The notes: generated by a model not told the origin, from the sequence alone. A stretch of 64,000 nt of DNA from Paenibacillus sacheonensis (GCF_009909195.1 NZ_JAAAMU010000008.1:62001-126000), one strand, 5' to 3'; shown: positions 17,679-27,105, counted from the first letter of the stretch. Program-made: numbers and translations.

Positions 17679-20189
17679 TTGAAAGATACGATTCAAATTG
17701 TAGGAGCCTTCGAGAATAACTTGAAGAACGTCTCGCTGCATATCCCGAAATACAAACTCGTCGTGCTGACGGGGCCATCCGGATCCGGCAAATCGACGCT
17801 CGCCATGGACACGCTGCAGCGGGAGTGCCAGCGCCAATACATGGAGTCCATGGGCATGGTATCGGATTCCATCAACAAGCCGAAGGTCGGCGCCATCGTC
17901 GGGCTCTCGCCGTCCATCAGCGTCGGGCAGCATGTGACGAACCGCAATCCGCGGTCCACGGTCGGCACCGTGACGGACATTTACACGTACATGCGCACGA
18001 TTTATGCCCGGGCAGGCGAGCGCCCTTGCCCGCATTGCGGCGGCCTCGTGCCGCCTCCCCCGGCGGAAGCGGCCGGCATGAATATCGCGAATGAAGAAGA
18101 GCGTCAGGAATGGATCCACTGCCCGCACTGCGACGCCAAGCTGGAGAAGCTCACGATGACGCATTTCTCGTTCAACACGCTGCAGGGAGCCTGCGAAACC
18201 TGCTCCGGACTCGGATCGGTGGCGACGCTGCGGATGGATGCGATTTTCCATACGGACAAAGGGCTTCGCGGCGGCGGCGTTCCGCATCTCTATGACATGA
18301 TGGTGGAGTATTACGCGAATATTTTGACTGCCAGCGCAAAGCATTACGGATTCGCCTTCGATCCCGAGCTGCCGCTGAAAGATTACCCCGAAGCACAGCT
18401 GGACCTGCTCTACTACGGCACGGAGAGCGAGCAGTTCACGCGCCACTACCCGGACGTGAAGCCCCCGCGAACGGTGGCGCTCGGCAAATTCGAAGGCATC
18501 GTGACCGGCATCTGGCGCCGGTACAAGGAAAAAGGCGTCGAAGCCGAAGGCGGCATGAACGCGGCCGACTTCTTCCACCAGCAGGAATGCCCGGCTTGCC
18601 GCGGAGCGAAGCTGAACGCGGTCAGCCGTTCGGTCCAAGTAGGCGGCTCGGCTATCCACGAGGTCACGGAGCTGCCGCTCGAAGAGGTGCTGGCTTGGAC
18701 GGAGCGCGTAACCGCCGAGCTGCCCTCTGCCATTCTGGAGATGCTGGCAACCTTCATCAGCGACGAAATCCCCTCCCGCCTGAAGCGGATCTTGCATGTC
18801 GGCCTCGGCTATCTGTCGCTGAACCGGCAGACGGTGACCCTCTCCGGCGGCGAAGCCCAGCGCCTGCGGCTCGCTTCCCTGCTCGGTTCCGGTCTGACCG
18901 GCGTGCTGTATATTCTCGATGAACCGACCGCAGGCCTCCATCCCCGCGACACGGCTGGCCTCATTCTCGTGATGAAGCAGCTGCGCGATCTCGGCAATAC
19001 GGTGCTCGTCATCGAGCATGATGTCGACATGATGCGGGCTGCCGACCACGTCATCGACATGGGGCCCGGGGCCGGCAGCATGGGTGGACGCGTCGTCGGC
19101 GAAGGCACGCTTGCGGATCTGATGGCATCGCCGGAGTCCGTCACCGGCGCCTACCTGCGGGAGGAGTCCGCTTATCGAGCACGCCCTAGCCGCCGCCCGG
19201 GCAACGGCAGCGCGCTTACCGTACGCGGCGCCACTGCGCGGAACCTCAAGAACGTCACGGTGTCGTTCCCGCTCGGCCGCCTCGTTGCGGTGACCGGCGT
19301 CTCCGGATCCGGCAAATCCACGCTGCTCTTTGACCTGCTTGCCGAAGGCGCGAACGACAATCTGCGCCCGGAGGGCTGCGCAGGCATCGAAGGCACGGAC
19401 AACGTCGGCAATTGGATCACCGTCGACCAATCGCCGATCGGGCGGATGCAGCGCTCCAACGTGGCGACGTACACCGATCTTTTCACGGCGATGCGCAATC
19501 TGTTCGCCGGTCTGCCGGCAGCGAAGAAGCTGAAGCTGACGTCCAAGCATTTCTCCTTCAACACGGCCGGCGGACGCTGCGAGAACTGCCAAGGCCTCGG
19601 CGTGCTGACCGTGGACATGCACTTCCTGCCGGATATCGAAGTCCGCTGCCCGGCCTGCAAAGGGCGCCGCTTCCAGGATGAGGTGCTGCAGGTCACCTAT
19701 GAAGGCTACTCGATCTCGGATCTGCTCGACATGACCGTTCAGGAGAGCCTCGCCGTGTTCGAAAACAACGACAAAATGGCCGAAACGATCCGCCTCCTCT
19801 GCGAAGTCGGCCTCGGCTACCTGCACTGGGGACAATCGGTGCGCACGCTGTCCGGCGGCGAAGGCCAGCGGCTGCGCCTCGCCAAGGAGCTCGCCAAACG
19901 CACGAAGAAGCATACGCTCTATTTGCTGGACGAACCGACGACCGGCCTGCATCCCGCCGACGTCCGCCAGCTCACGCTGCTGCTCGACAAGCTCGTCGAT
20001 GCCGGGAACACCGTGATCGTCGTGGAGCACAACCTGGAGCTGATCCGCGAATGCGACTGGATCATCGACATCGGCCCCGAAGGCGGCGAAGGCGGCGGCT
20101 CGGTCGTCGCGGAAGGCACGCCGGAACAGGTGGCGCAGGTGCGCCAGTCGCATACGGGCCGCTATTTGCGGGAAGCGCTGGGCAGCTGA
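17679..20189 (+). CDS. UvrA-like ABC ATPase (short UvrA paralogue)
   Basis: Two ABC modules are complete: Walker A GPSGSGKSTLAMDTL and GVSGSGKSTLLFDLL, signatures TLSGGEAQRLRLA and TLSGGEGQRLRLA, and Walker B YILDEPTAGLHP and YLLDEPTTGLHP. Zinc-type Cys pairs are present (CPHC; CENCQGLG with CPAC). At 836 residues it is about 100 shorter than UvrA, and the part after the first Walker A that normally binds UvrB is reduced. Such paralogues are linked to tolerance of DNA-damaging drugs. The start is probably TTG (17679) with AAGGAG nine bases upstream. It is followed by a long repeat array. Confidence 0.92.
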   Translation: MKDTIQIVGAFENNLKNVSLHIPKYKLVVLTGPSGSGKSTLAMDTLQRECQRQYMESMGMVSDSINKPKVGAIVGLSPSISVGQHVTNRNPRSTVGTVTDIYTYMRTIYARAGERPCPHCGGLVPPPPAEAAGMNIANEEERQEWIHCPHCDAKLEKLTMTHFSFNTLQGACETCSGLGSVATLRMDAIFHTDKGLRGGGVPHLYDMMVEYYANILTASAKHYGFAFDPELPLKDYPEAQLDLLYYGTESEQFTRHYPDVKPPRTVALGKFEGIVTGIWRRYKEKGVEAEGGMNAADFFHQQECPACRGAKLNAVSRSVQVGGSAIHEVTELPLEEVLAWTERVTAELPSAILEMLATFISDEIPSRLKRILHVGLGYLSLNRQTVTLSGGEAQRLRLASLLGSGLTGVLYILDEPTAGLHPRDTAGLILVMKQLRDLGNTVLVIEHDVDMMRAADHVIDMGPGAGSMGGRVVGEGTLADLMASPESVTGAYLREESAYRARPSRRPGNGSALTVRGATARNLKNVTVSFPLGRLVAVTGVSGSGKSTLLFDLLAEGANDNLRPEGCAGIEGTDNVGNWITVDQSPIGRMQRSNVATYTDLFTAMRNLFAGLPAAKKLKLTSKHFSFNTAGGRCENCQGLGVLTVDMHFLPDIEVRCPACKGRRFQDEVLQVTYEGYSISDLLDMTVQESLAVFENNDKMAETIRLLCEVGLGYLHWGQSVRTLSGGEGQRLRLAKELAKRTKKHTLYLLDEPTTGLHPADVRQLTLLLDKLVDAGNTVIVVEHNLELIRECDWIIDIGPEGGEGGGSVVAEGTPEQVAQVRQSHTGRYLREALGS

Positions 20190-21385
20190 GCGGGGGCAAA
20201 CGTATAAGGCAGCACGCATGGGCGCGCTTTGCGCTTGGGGAGAACGCATAGACGCGCTTCGCGCTTGGGGCAGAACGCATAGATGCGCTTCGCGCTTGAA
20301 GTGGCATGGCAGCTGCGCTCCAGTTCCGGCATTGCCGATGAGCGCTCCCGTGGTGCTTCGCACCAAAGTCGCTCTCCTTCGGCATGCCGGCGCTTGCGCT
20401 TCGGTCTCTGGCTCAGTGCATGGACGCGCTCCGCGCTTGGGGCAGAACGCATAGACGCGCTTCGCGCTTGAAGCGGCATGGCAGCTGCGCTCCAGTTCCG
20501 GCATTGCCGATGAGCGCTCCCGTGGTGCTCCGCACCAAAGTCGCTCTCCTTCGGCATGCCGGCGCTTGCGCTTCGGCCTCTGGCCAAGAGCATGAACGCG
20601 CTCCGCGCTTAGGGCAGCGTGGCAGCTGCGCTCCAGTTCCGGCATTGCCGATGAGCGCTCCCGTGGTGCTCCGCACCAAAGTCGCTCTCCTTCGGCATGC
20701 CGGCGCTTGCGCTTCGGCCTCTGGCCAAGAGCATGGACGCGCTCCGCGCTTGGGGCAGAACGCATAGACGCGCTTCGCGCTTGAAGTGGCATGGCAGCTG
20801 CGCTCCAGTTCCGGCATTGCCGATGAGCGCTCCCGTGGTGCTTCGCACCAAAGTCGCTCTCCTTCGGCATGCCGGCGCTCGCGCTCGGCCTCTGGCCAAG
20901 AGCATGGGCGCACTTTGTGCTTGAGGCAGATGCACTGCCTTCGGCTGGGGCAGAGCGAATTGCCGCGCTTCGCGCTTGAAGCTCATGGCAGCTGCGCTCC
21001 AGTCCCGGCTTTGCCGATGAGCGCTCCCGTGTTGCTTCGCACCATAGTCGCTCTACTTCGGCATGCCGGCGCTTGCGCTTGGCCTCTGGCCAAGAGTATG
21101 CGCGCGCTTTGCGCTTGGGGGGAACACATAGACGCGCTTCGCGCTTAGGGCAGCATGGCAGCTGCGCTCCAGTGTCCTGGCATTGCCGATGAGCGCTCCC
21201 GTGGTGCTCCGCACCAAAGTCGCTCTCCTTCGGCATGCCGGCGCTTGCGCTCGGCCTCTGGCCAAGAGCATGGGCGCGCTTTGCGCCGCTCGGGGCTAAA
21301 CGCACAAACGCGCTCCGCGCATAGGGACAAGCACGGCTGCTGCCTTCGGCTTGGGACACAACCCATGGACGCGCTTCGCGACTAA
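20190..21385. repeat. Hairpin-rich tandem repeat array, six ~170-bp units
   Basis: Six copies of a core begin with GCAGCTGCGCTCCAG at 20309, 20481, 20622, 20794, 20988 and 21158 (offsets 172, 141, 172, 194, 170). Each core of about 115 bp strings together short palindromes: GCAGCTGC, GAGCGCTC, GGTGCTTCGCACC, GGCATGCC, GGCCTCTGGCC. Cores are joined by variable linkers rich in GCGCTTCGCGC. Copies are near identical, so the array is recent or homogenised. Frames stay open on both strands only because stops are rare in this sequence; no ribosome site is seen. Confidence 0.85.
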
Positions 21386-21425
21386 TGCGTTGGGGCAGCC
21401 CCCTGTACCCCCAAGCACGAAAATT

Positions 21426-21610
21426 CTAACGAATATAGAAAGCGCTATTCGCGCGTTTTGCCCTCTTTTCCAGCGCTAACGAATGTAGGAATCGCTATTA
21501 GTTCAAATTGGAGTGGAAACTGTAGCATTTCAGGCAAATAGCGTCTGTGAGTTGCGTTAGATTTCCAATTGGCCATTTTTGACCTGAATAACGCTTGTGA
21601 GGTTCGTTAG
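21426..21610. repeat. 24-bp repeat quartet A (two direct, two inverted)
   Basis: Four 24-bp units, each CTAACG...CGYTATT with a variable centre, lie at 21426-21449, 21476-21499 (forward) and 21537-21560, 21587-21610 (inverted). The gaps are 26, 37 and 26 bp. Ends are conserved and near-palindromic while the centre changes. The layout allows nested pairing of units 2/3 and 1/4. It is non-coding. Between 21611 and 21804 only a terminator hairpin is seen. Confidence 0.85.
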
Positions 21611-21664
21611 AACCTCTCCGCCCACTTGCAGCAGCGCAGGAACCGCATCAATTCGGCTCCACGC

Positions 21665-21716
21665 AAAAAAACCGCTTCGCCTCGGATGCCATCCATCCGT
21701 AGCGAAGCGGTTTTTG
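21665..21716. terminator. Bidirectional terminator downstream of the DUF2306 gene
   Basis: AAAAACCGCTTCGC pairs with GCGAAGCGGTTTTT around a 23-base loop, with A/T runs on both sides. Confidence 0.75.
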
Positions 21717-21804
21717 TTTGCATAGCTCGGGGCATGCAGCGCCTCCTTAGGTTTACCGCCCCTCCGACCCCGCGACCCCGCGCTCCTGTACCACCAGCGG
21801 GCCA

Positions 21805-22440
21805 TCAGCGCTTCGGCTTCAGAAATACCCATTCCACAAGCATGAAGTTCACGATCAAGCCTGCCCAAATGTTCACGTTCAGCACGGCATCGACCATCCC
21901 CTCCCTGCCTTCCGGAAGCGAGAAGCCGTGCAGCACGCCGTACGTCAGCAGCAGCACCGGCACGAGCAGCCGGCCGCTTACCGCGACGAGCGTAATGCCG
22001 AAGCTGCGGATCATCCATCTGCGATGGGCAGTGAAGTCCCGATTAACGGCGCTGCGATATCCTCGCCAGGTGGTGAACAGCCAGATCAACGCCAAGGCGA
22101 TGAATCCGACCGCTTTCGAGAAATCGTCCATGTAGCCGGTCAGCGGCAGCGCCAGCAAGGCGCTGATCATCACGCTGACCACATATATTCGGCCCAGATT
22201 CCGATGCAGCTTCGGCCGCTGCGTTCGGACGCGTTCCATGAACTGCGTGAAGCCCGTCACCAGCGCCGCGAAGGCAAATAAAATGTGCGTGACCAGTACC
22301 GGAAACTGCAGACTCCCCGGTGCCGTGTCCACGCGGCTGTTCGCCGAATCGAACGTCAGGTACGGCGCGGAAAACCCAATCATGATGCCCAGCGATACGA
22401 TGACAAGCAGCCACCAGCTTCTTTTCATGCCCAACCCCAT
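21805..22440 (-). CDS. DUF2306-type integral membrane protein
   Basis: A 211-residue protein with about six hydrophobic helices. The motif FTQFMERVRTQRPKLHRNLGRIYV and the later FTAHRRWMIRSF are typical of the DUF2306 family, whose conserved His residues suggest a cytochrome-b561-like or heme-related membrane fold. No function is established. The ATG at 22440 has GGGAG five bases upstream; ATG 22428 is possible. It stands alone between a repeat array and an efflux gene. Confidence 0.85.
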   Translation of the reverse strand: MGLGMKRSWWLLVIVSLGIMIGFSAPYLTFDSANSRVDTAPGSLQFPVLVTHILFAFAALVTGFTQFMERVRTQRPKLHRNLGRIYVVSVMISALLALPLTGYMDDFSKAVGFIALALIWLFTTWRGYRSAVNRDFTAHRRWMIRSFGITLVAVSGRLLVPVLLLTYGVLHGFSLPEGREGMVDAVLNVNIWAGLIVNFMLVEWVFLKPKR

Positions 22441-22549
22441 GCACGCTCCCGAACGACAATCATCCCATCCATGCGCAGACGACCGCCTATAATAGCTCTA
22501 TCGTAGCACAAGTCCGCCGCCGTTCAGTCCGTCCCCGGACGGAGACGGC

Positions 22550-22594
22550 AAAAAACCTTGAAACGCTGCATGCGTCCCAAGGTTCGTTGTCGTA
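22550..22594 (-). terminator. Terminator of the DHA2 efflux gene
   Basis: Minus-strand AACCTTGGGACGC pairs (with G-T pairs) with GCGTTTCAAGGTT, followed by TTTT. Confidence 0.75.
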
Positions 22595-22634
22595 GCGTTC
22601 AAATTCTCTTTAGTCGCGATCCCTATGATTCTAG

Positions 22635-24161
22635 TTACACATCCGCAGGAGCCGCTGTTCCCGGAAGTCCGTCTTTCGCGGACGCCGTGCGATCCTTCGC
22701 GGCTTGCGACTCGACCGGCACCGCGGCCGAAGGCTTCACCCGGCCGACGAACATGGCCAGCGGCAGCGCGATTACGGCAACGATCGTCGCGACGACGTAG
22801 ACATCGTTGACGCTCATCGTGAACGACATCATGCCGATATGCACCTCGTTCGTATCTCCGGCCTTCGCCAGGTCCGTCGCATGATGCGTAGAACGGGAGG
22901 CCAGCATGGTCGTGAACAGCGCGATGGCGAAGGAGCCGAACACGTTCCGCAGCCAGTTCGAGATCGAGGACGCATGCCCGGTCATCGTCCGGGAGATGCG
23001 TTCCATCGCCGCGTTGCTCGCCGGCATCATGACCATCGCGATCCCCAGGTTACGCACGATCATCCACCACAGAATGTAGCTGTGCGAGATATCGATGCTC
23101 GACCAGCTGAGCATCAGCGTGCCCAGCGCGAGGAGCGGAATGCCGATGCCCATCAGCCAGCGCGGACCGACCGACGTATAGAGCTTCCCGATGATCGGCA
23201 TGACGAGCGCCATGACGAGCGAGGCGGGAAGGAGGATCAGCCCCGTATCCATCGTGGATACCATTTGGATGCGCTGCAGGAAGAGCGGCGTTAGCAGCGT
23301 ACCGGAATAAAGGCTGATCGTCAGAATAATCGTGATGATCAGATTGAGCGTATAACGTCCGTTCGCCAGAACGCGCAGCTCCAGCAGAGGCGATTCCGTA
23401 CGAAGCTCCTGCCAGACGAACGCCGCCAGCAGGATACCGCCGGCAATGAACAGCGAGATGACTTTGGCGGAGCCCCAGCCCCAGGCATGGCCTTGGCCAA
23501 GCGCGAGCAGCAGCGCGACGCTGCCGAACAGCACGGTAACGAACCCGATCGCGTCGAATTTCTTCGGCACGCTGAGCCGGTAATACGGAATGTAGGCAGC
23601 TACGAGGACGATGGCGATCAGACCGATCGGAAGGTTCATCCAGAAGAGCCATTGCCAATCGAAGTTCTGCAGCAGCCAGCCGCTGAAGGTCGGTCCGAGC
23701 GCCGGTGCCATCATCGCGGCGAGCGACCATAAGGCGATCGCCATCGCTTGCTTATCCCGCGGGACGACCTGGTAGATGATGGCCATCGATGCCGGCAGGA
23801 TCAACCCGCTGAAAATACCCTGCATAACACGGAACGCGATCAGGGAATATTCATCCCAAGCGAGCGCGCAGAGCACCGAAGCCAGCGTGAAGCCGCCAAG
23901 CGCGAACAGAAACAGCCGTTTATAGCTGAACTTCTCGCCCAAGTAACCGACGATCGGCGCGAACGTTCCCATTGCCAGCATGAAGCCGGTCAGCGTCCAT
24001 TGAATCGTACCCAGACTGGTATGGAAGTGATCCTGCAAAATCGGAAGTGCGATATTGATCGTGCTGGATGCCAGCACGCATAAGAACGAGCCGACGAATA
24101 TCGCGATCATAATCGGCCAAAAGCTGATTTTCGGCGCCGTTTGTTCCCCCTGTTGTTCCAT
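22635..24161 (-). CDS. MFS multidrug efflux transporter, DHA2 (EmrB/QacA) family
   Basis: About 508 residues with 14 predicted membrane helices. DHA2 marks include LDHFHTSLGTIQWTLTGFML-like helix 2, GYLGEKFSYKRLFLF (motif A) and MQGIFSGLILPASMAII (motif C region). It should export cationic or lipophilic drugs by proton antiport. I prefer ATG 24161 (GGAGAG upstream); ATG 24185 is possible. It diverges from a PadR regulator, the usual repressor partner, with an inverted repeat between them. Confidence 0.92.
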   Translation of the reverse strand: MEQQGEQTAPKISFWPIMIAIFVGSFLCVLASSTINIALPILQDHFHTSLGTIQWTLTGFMLAMGTFAPIVGYLGEKFSYKRLFLFALGGFTLASVLCALAWDEYSLIAFRVMQGIFSGLILPASMAIIYQVVPRDKQAMAIALWSLAAMMAPALGPTFSGWLLQNFDWQWLFWMNLPIGLIAIVLVAAYIPYYRLSVPKKFDAIGFVTVLFGSVALLLALGQGHAWGWGSAKVISLFIAGGILLAAFVWQELRTESPLLELRVLANGRYTLNLIITIILTISLYSGTLLTPLFLQRIQMVSTMDTGLILLPASLVMALVMPIIGKLYTSVGPRWLMGIGIPLLALGTLMLSWSSIDISHSYILWWMIVRNLGIAMVMMPASNAAMERISRTMTGHASSISNWLRNVFGSFAIALFTTMLASRSTHHATDLAKAGDTNEVHIGMMSFTMSVNDVYVVATIVAVIALPLAMFVGRVKPSAAVPVESQAAKDRTASAKDGLPGTAAPADV

Positions 24162-24205
24162 CGTTTCCCCATCTCTCCGTTTCATTTGCCCCTATGTTGA
24201 TTTTT

Positions 24206-24255
24206 ACATATAATTTGAAGGCAGGACTATTATAAATCGCCTCCCAATCATATGT
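24206..24255. promoter_or_regulatory. Candidate PadR operator in the efflux/PadR intergenic region
   Basis: ACATATAATTTG (24206-24217) and its near inverse CAATCATATGT (24245-24255) form an inverted repeat across the divergent promoters. PadR operators usually contain ATGT/ACAT half-sites, which fits. Confidence 0.5.
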
Positions 24256-24283
24256 CAAAATATATATACAGAAGGGGAATGCA

Positions 24284-24829
24284 ATGAATACGCTCTCGTA
24301 CGGTCTGCTCAGTCTGCTCTCCAATTCGGCAGATTCCGGTTACGATCTCATGCGGAAAATTCAGCCGTTTTGGCCGGCCAAGCACAGTCAAATCTACCCG
24401 CTTCTCGCCCAGCTGGAAAGCGGCGGCTATGTCCAGCACACGCTCGTCGTCCAATCCGACAAGCCGGATAAAAAAGTCTATTCCATCACGCCCATCGGAA
24501 AGGAAGCTCTCCGAAGCTGGCTGACGGAGCCGGCGTGCGAGCCGAATACGCGCGACGAGCTGGTGCTCAAGCTCTACTGCATGGAACAGGGCGAACTCGC
24601 CGATATCCGCCGGCTGCTGGAAACGCGCGTCGCTTATAGTCAGGACAAGCTGGCGTGGCTTCAGGCCAAGCTGGAGGTGTATAGCTTGCAGCAGCCTCCG
24701 CCGCCTTTGGGCACCCTCCTGCTGATGAAGAAGGCCGAATACCATTTCGAATCCGATCTGTCTTGGTCGGAATGGGCGCTGCGGCAGCTCGTAGAACGAC
24801 AAAACCAAGAAGAGCCGAATCCCCGTTGA
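24284..24829 (+). CDS. PadR-family transcriptional regulator
   Basis: The 181-residue protein has the PadR winged helix (NTLSYGLLSLLSNSADSGYDL; KHSQIYPLLAQLESGGYV; KKVYSITPIGKEALRSWL) and a C-terminal helical dimerisation domain. PadR proteins repress neighbouring efflux genes and respond to aromatic compounds or drugs. GAAGGGG precedes the ATG. The 3' end lies within the terminator stem. Confidence 0.93.
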   Translation: MNTLSYGLLSLLSNSADSGYDLMRKIQPFWPAKHSQIYPLLAQLESGGYVQHTLVVQSDKPDKKVYSITPIGKEALRSWLTEPACEPNTRDELVLKLYCMEQGELADIRRLLETRVAYSQDKLAWLQAKLEVYSLQQPPPPLGTLLLMKKAEYHFESDLSWSEWALRQLVERQNQEEPNPR

Positions 24830-24850
24830 AGGGAATTCGGCTCTTCTTCT
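24807..24850. terminator. Terminator between padR-type and universal stress genes
   Basis: AAGAGCCGAATCCCC pairs with GGGAATTCGGCTCTT. CTTCTT follows, and the other strand has a T-rich tail, so it may serve both converging genes. Confidence 0.75.
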
Positions 24851-24878
24851 CTCGACTTGTATCCTTAGAGTCAGGATA

Positions 24879-25301
24879 CTACTTTACTAACAGGACCGGG
24901 CAATGCGCATGCTGTACGACGCCGTGGCTGACGCTGCCGAGCAGTAGCTCGGAGACGATGCCGACGCCGCGCGTACCCATGACGATCAGATCGGCATCTG
25001 CGTCCTTCGCCGTCCGGACGATCACCGCTGCCGGATCGCCGTCCGCGGTAAGCGTATCGAATGCAAAGCCCGCTGCTCTCAGCTTGACCGCTGCAGGCTC
25101 AAGAATATGCTTGCCTTCTTCCTCCAACGCCTGCTCTAGATCCATGCCGATGACCGGCTCGTTCAGCGTCAACGCCGGGTTCACGTGAAGCACGGTCAAT
25201 CGGACATCCGCGGATAGTGCACGGGCTAATCCGATTGCGTTTTCCAATGCCTTGCCGGCTTGTTCCGACCCGTCGATGGGAATAAGAATATGCTTGTACA
25301 T
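24879..25301 (-). CDS. Universal stress protein, UspA family
   Basis: A single-domain Usp of 140 residues. It starts ILIPIDGSEQAGKAL and contains the ATP-binding motif GTRGVG-x9-GSVSHGVV (positions ~110-128), so it is probably an ATP-binding type. Usp proteins act in the cytoplasm in stress tolerance by ill-defined means. GGGAGG precedes the ATG. Confidence 0.93.
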   Translation of the reverse strand: MYKHILIPIDGSEQAGKALENAIGLARALSADVRLTVLHVNPALTLNEPVIGMDLEQALEEEGKHILEPAAVKLRAAGFAFDTLTADGDPAAVIVRTAKDADADLIVMGTRGVGIVSELLLGSVSHGVVQHAHCPVLLVK

Positions 25302-25352
25302 CGTGACGACCTCCCAATCATTTTGGCAATGATATGCTTGCTGCGAATTAGC

Positions 25353-26621
25353 TTAATGCGCGCTCTCCACATCATCTACGTGCTTCAGATGCTTCGTATT
25401 AACCAGAAGATATAACGCCGCAATCACAACGAACGCCCCGCCTACGACGAACGGCATGTGCGGGTTGAACCACTCTGCCAGCTTACCGGCCAGGTAAGGC
25501 GCAATCGCGCCGCCGATAAAACGCAGGAAGCTGTAGGCAGCCGAAGCCGTCGGACGCTCGACCGGCGCGGCATTCATGACCGCTGTCGTAATGAGCGTAT
25601 TGTTGTTGCCGAGGAAAGCGCCGGCTACGATAACCATAATAATAATGACTGTTTTATCCGTCGTCCAATACGCCATCACGAACAAGGTTGCGGCGAACAG
25701 CAGCAGCTGCACGACCATGGAAGGCAAGGTTCCGAAGCGCTTCTGCAGCACGGGTGCCGTGAAGACGGATGTAAAGGCCAGCATCAAACCCCAGCCCAGG
25801 AATACGAGGCCAAGCTGATGCTCGTCCAGTCCCAGATGGCCGAGGACAAGCGCTGCGTAGACAAGCAGCGTGAAGAACCCGAAGTTGTACAGCATAGCCG
25901 CGATACCGAAGGTGCGAAGCGCGCGGAATCTCAGCGCGCGGAAAGGATCGGCGAGCGAAGCTTTCTTCTTCTTGGCCGCGGAAGCCGGCAGCGACGCCAT
26001 TAGTTTGGCACGGGACGGCATCAGAACAAGAATCAGGATGAAGGCGAGAACCATGAGACATGCGACGCCGAAGAACGGACCTCTCCAGGAGACGGAGCCG
26101 AGCTCGCCGCCCAGCAGCGGGCCGACGGAGATGCCGAGGCCGACCGCTACCTCGAATAGAATGATGGACTTGCCGACGCCCGTCTTGGACATCGATACGA
26201 TCGCCGCCAGCGCCGTGGCAACGAACATCGCGTTGCCGAGACCCCAGCCGCCGCGCAGCCATACAAGGGACCATATACTATTCGACATGCCGCCCAGCGC
26301 GGAGAAGACGGCAATGACGATAATGCCCGTAAGCAGCGTCCATTTCATGCCGAGTCTGGAGGAAACGACGCCCGTAATGAGCATGGCGATCGCCATAACG
26401 GCATTATAGCTGGTGAACAATAAGGTGACATCGCTGCTGGAGGCATGAAGCTTCTTGGCGATGGCCGGGAGAATCGGGTCGACGAGACCCAGTCCCATGA
26501 AAGCGATAATGCTGGCGAATACGACCGCCCATACCGCGATCGGCTGGCTGAACATACTGACTTTCTTCGCTGGCTGCGCGTTCGTCGCAGCGCTCGTGCT
26601 GGTGCTTGCTGAGGATTGCAT
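25353..26621 (-). CDS. MFS drug-efflux transporter, DHA1 type
   Basis: A 422-residue MFS carrier with 12 predicted helices. It has the loop 2-3 motif (VVSSRLGMKWTLLTG) and a motif C-like stretch in helix 5 (VGLGISVGPLLGGELG) that marks drug/proton antiporters. The first ~30 residues are a Ser/Thr/Ala-rich cytoplasmic tail. Its ribosome site (AAGGAG) lies in the last codons of the MerR gene 5 bp upstream, so the two form an operon like bltR-blt systems of Bacillus. Drug range is unknown. Confidence 0.92.
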   Translation of the reverse strand: MQSSASTSTSAATNAQPAKKVSMFSQPIAVWAVVFASIIAFMGLGLVDPILPAIAKKLHASSSDVTLLFTSYNAVMAIAMLITGVVSSRLGMKWTLLTGIIVIAVFSALGGMSNSIWSLVWLRGGWGLGNAMFVATALAAIVSMSKTGVGKSIILFEVAVGLGISVGPLLGGELGSVSWRGPFFGVACLMVLAFILILVLMPSRAKLMASLPASAAKKKKASLADPFRALRFRALRTFGIAAMLYNFGFFTLLVYAALVLGHLGLDEHQLGLVFLGWGLMLAFTSVFTAPVLQKRFGTLPSMVVQLLLFAATLFVMAYWTTDKTVIIIMVIVAGAFLGNNNTLITTAVMNAAPVERPTASAAYSFLRFIGGAIAPYLAGKLAEWFNPHMPFVVGGAFVVIAALYLLVNTKHLKHVDDVESAH

Positions 26622-26626
26622 GTTTC

Positions 26627-27064
26627 TTAGGACTCCTTTTCTTTCGAGAATTTGGCAATGCCGTCCGTGACGCGTTTCTGGATGCGTTCGATGTCCTTGC
26701 GGAACTCGTTCATCTTGGCGAGCTTCTGATCCACCATATCCAACTGCCGGCTTACGATCGCCTCGATATCGCGCAGCTGCGCCAGCTTCGCGTCGACCTC
26801 TTCGATTTTCACGTACTGCTCCTTCAGTTCATCCAAGTTCTCGCCGACCGCTACGAAATCCAGGATCTCCTGCAGGGAAAAACCGAGCACGTCGCGGGCG
26901 TTCATGATTTGCTTCAACCGCTCGATATGCGTTCGAGTATAGAGCCGCATGCCGCCTTCGCTGCGTTCCGGGGGCGGTATAAGACCCAGTTCCTCATAGT
27001 AGCGAATGGTCCGCTTCGTTAACCCGCACTCTTTGGCGACGTCGTCTATCTTAAGATGCTCCAC
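26627..27064 (-). CDS. MerR-family regulator of the adjacent efflux gene
   Basis: Residues 1-75 form the MerR DNA-binding domain (KIDDVAKECGLTKRTIRYYEELGLIPPP; GGMRLYTRTHIERL). A long dimerisation coiled coil follows to the end (145 residues), without a drug-binding domain or metal-ligand Cys residues. The start is GTG 27064 with GGGAGG seven bases upstream; a longer frame to 27106 has none. A palindrome upstream (27124-27141) is a likely operator. Confidence 0.9.
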   Translation of the reverse strand: MEHLKIDDVAKECGLTKRTIRYYEELGLIPPPERSEGGMRLYTRTHIERLKQIMNARDVLGFSLQEILDFVAVGENLDELKEQYVKIEEVDAKLAQLRDIEAIVSRQLDMVDQKLAKMNEFRKDIERIQKRVTDGIAKFSKEKES

Positions 27065-27105
27065 GTGAATGCCTCCCTTTCGTACACATCCGGTGATATG
27101 ATTCA

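Noticed and set aside
17538-21359. A 1273-codon minus-strand open frame with repeated Arg/Ser/Ala/His-rich peptides
   Set aside because: It lies opposite the UvrA-like gene and continues into the tandem repeats. It has no ribosome site or family motif, and is open only because stops are rare in this GC-rich sequence.
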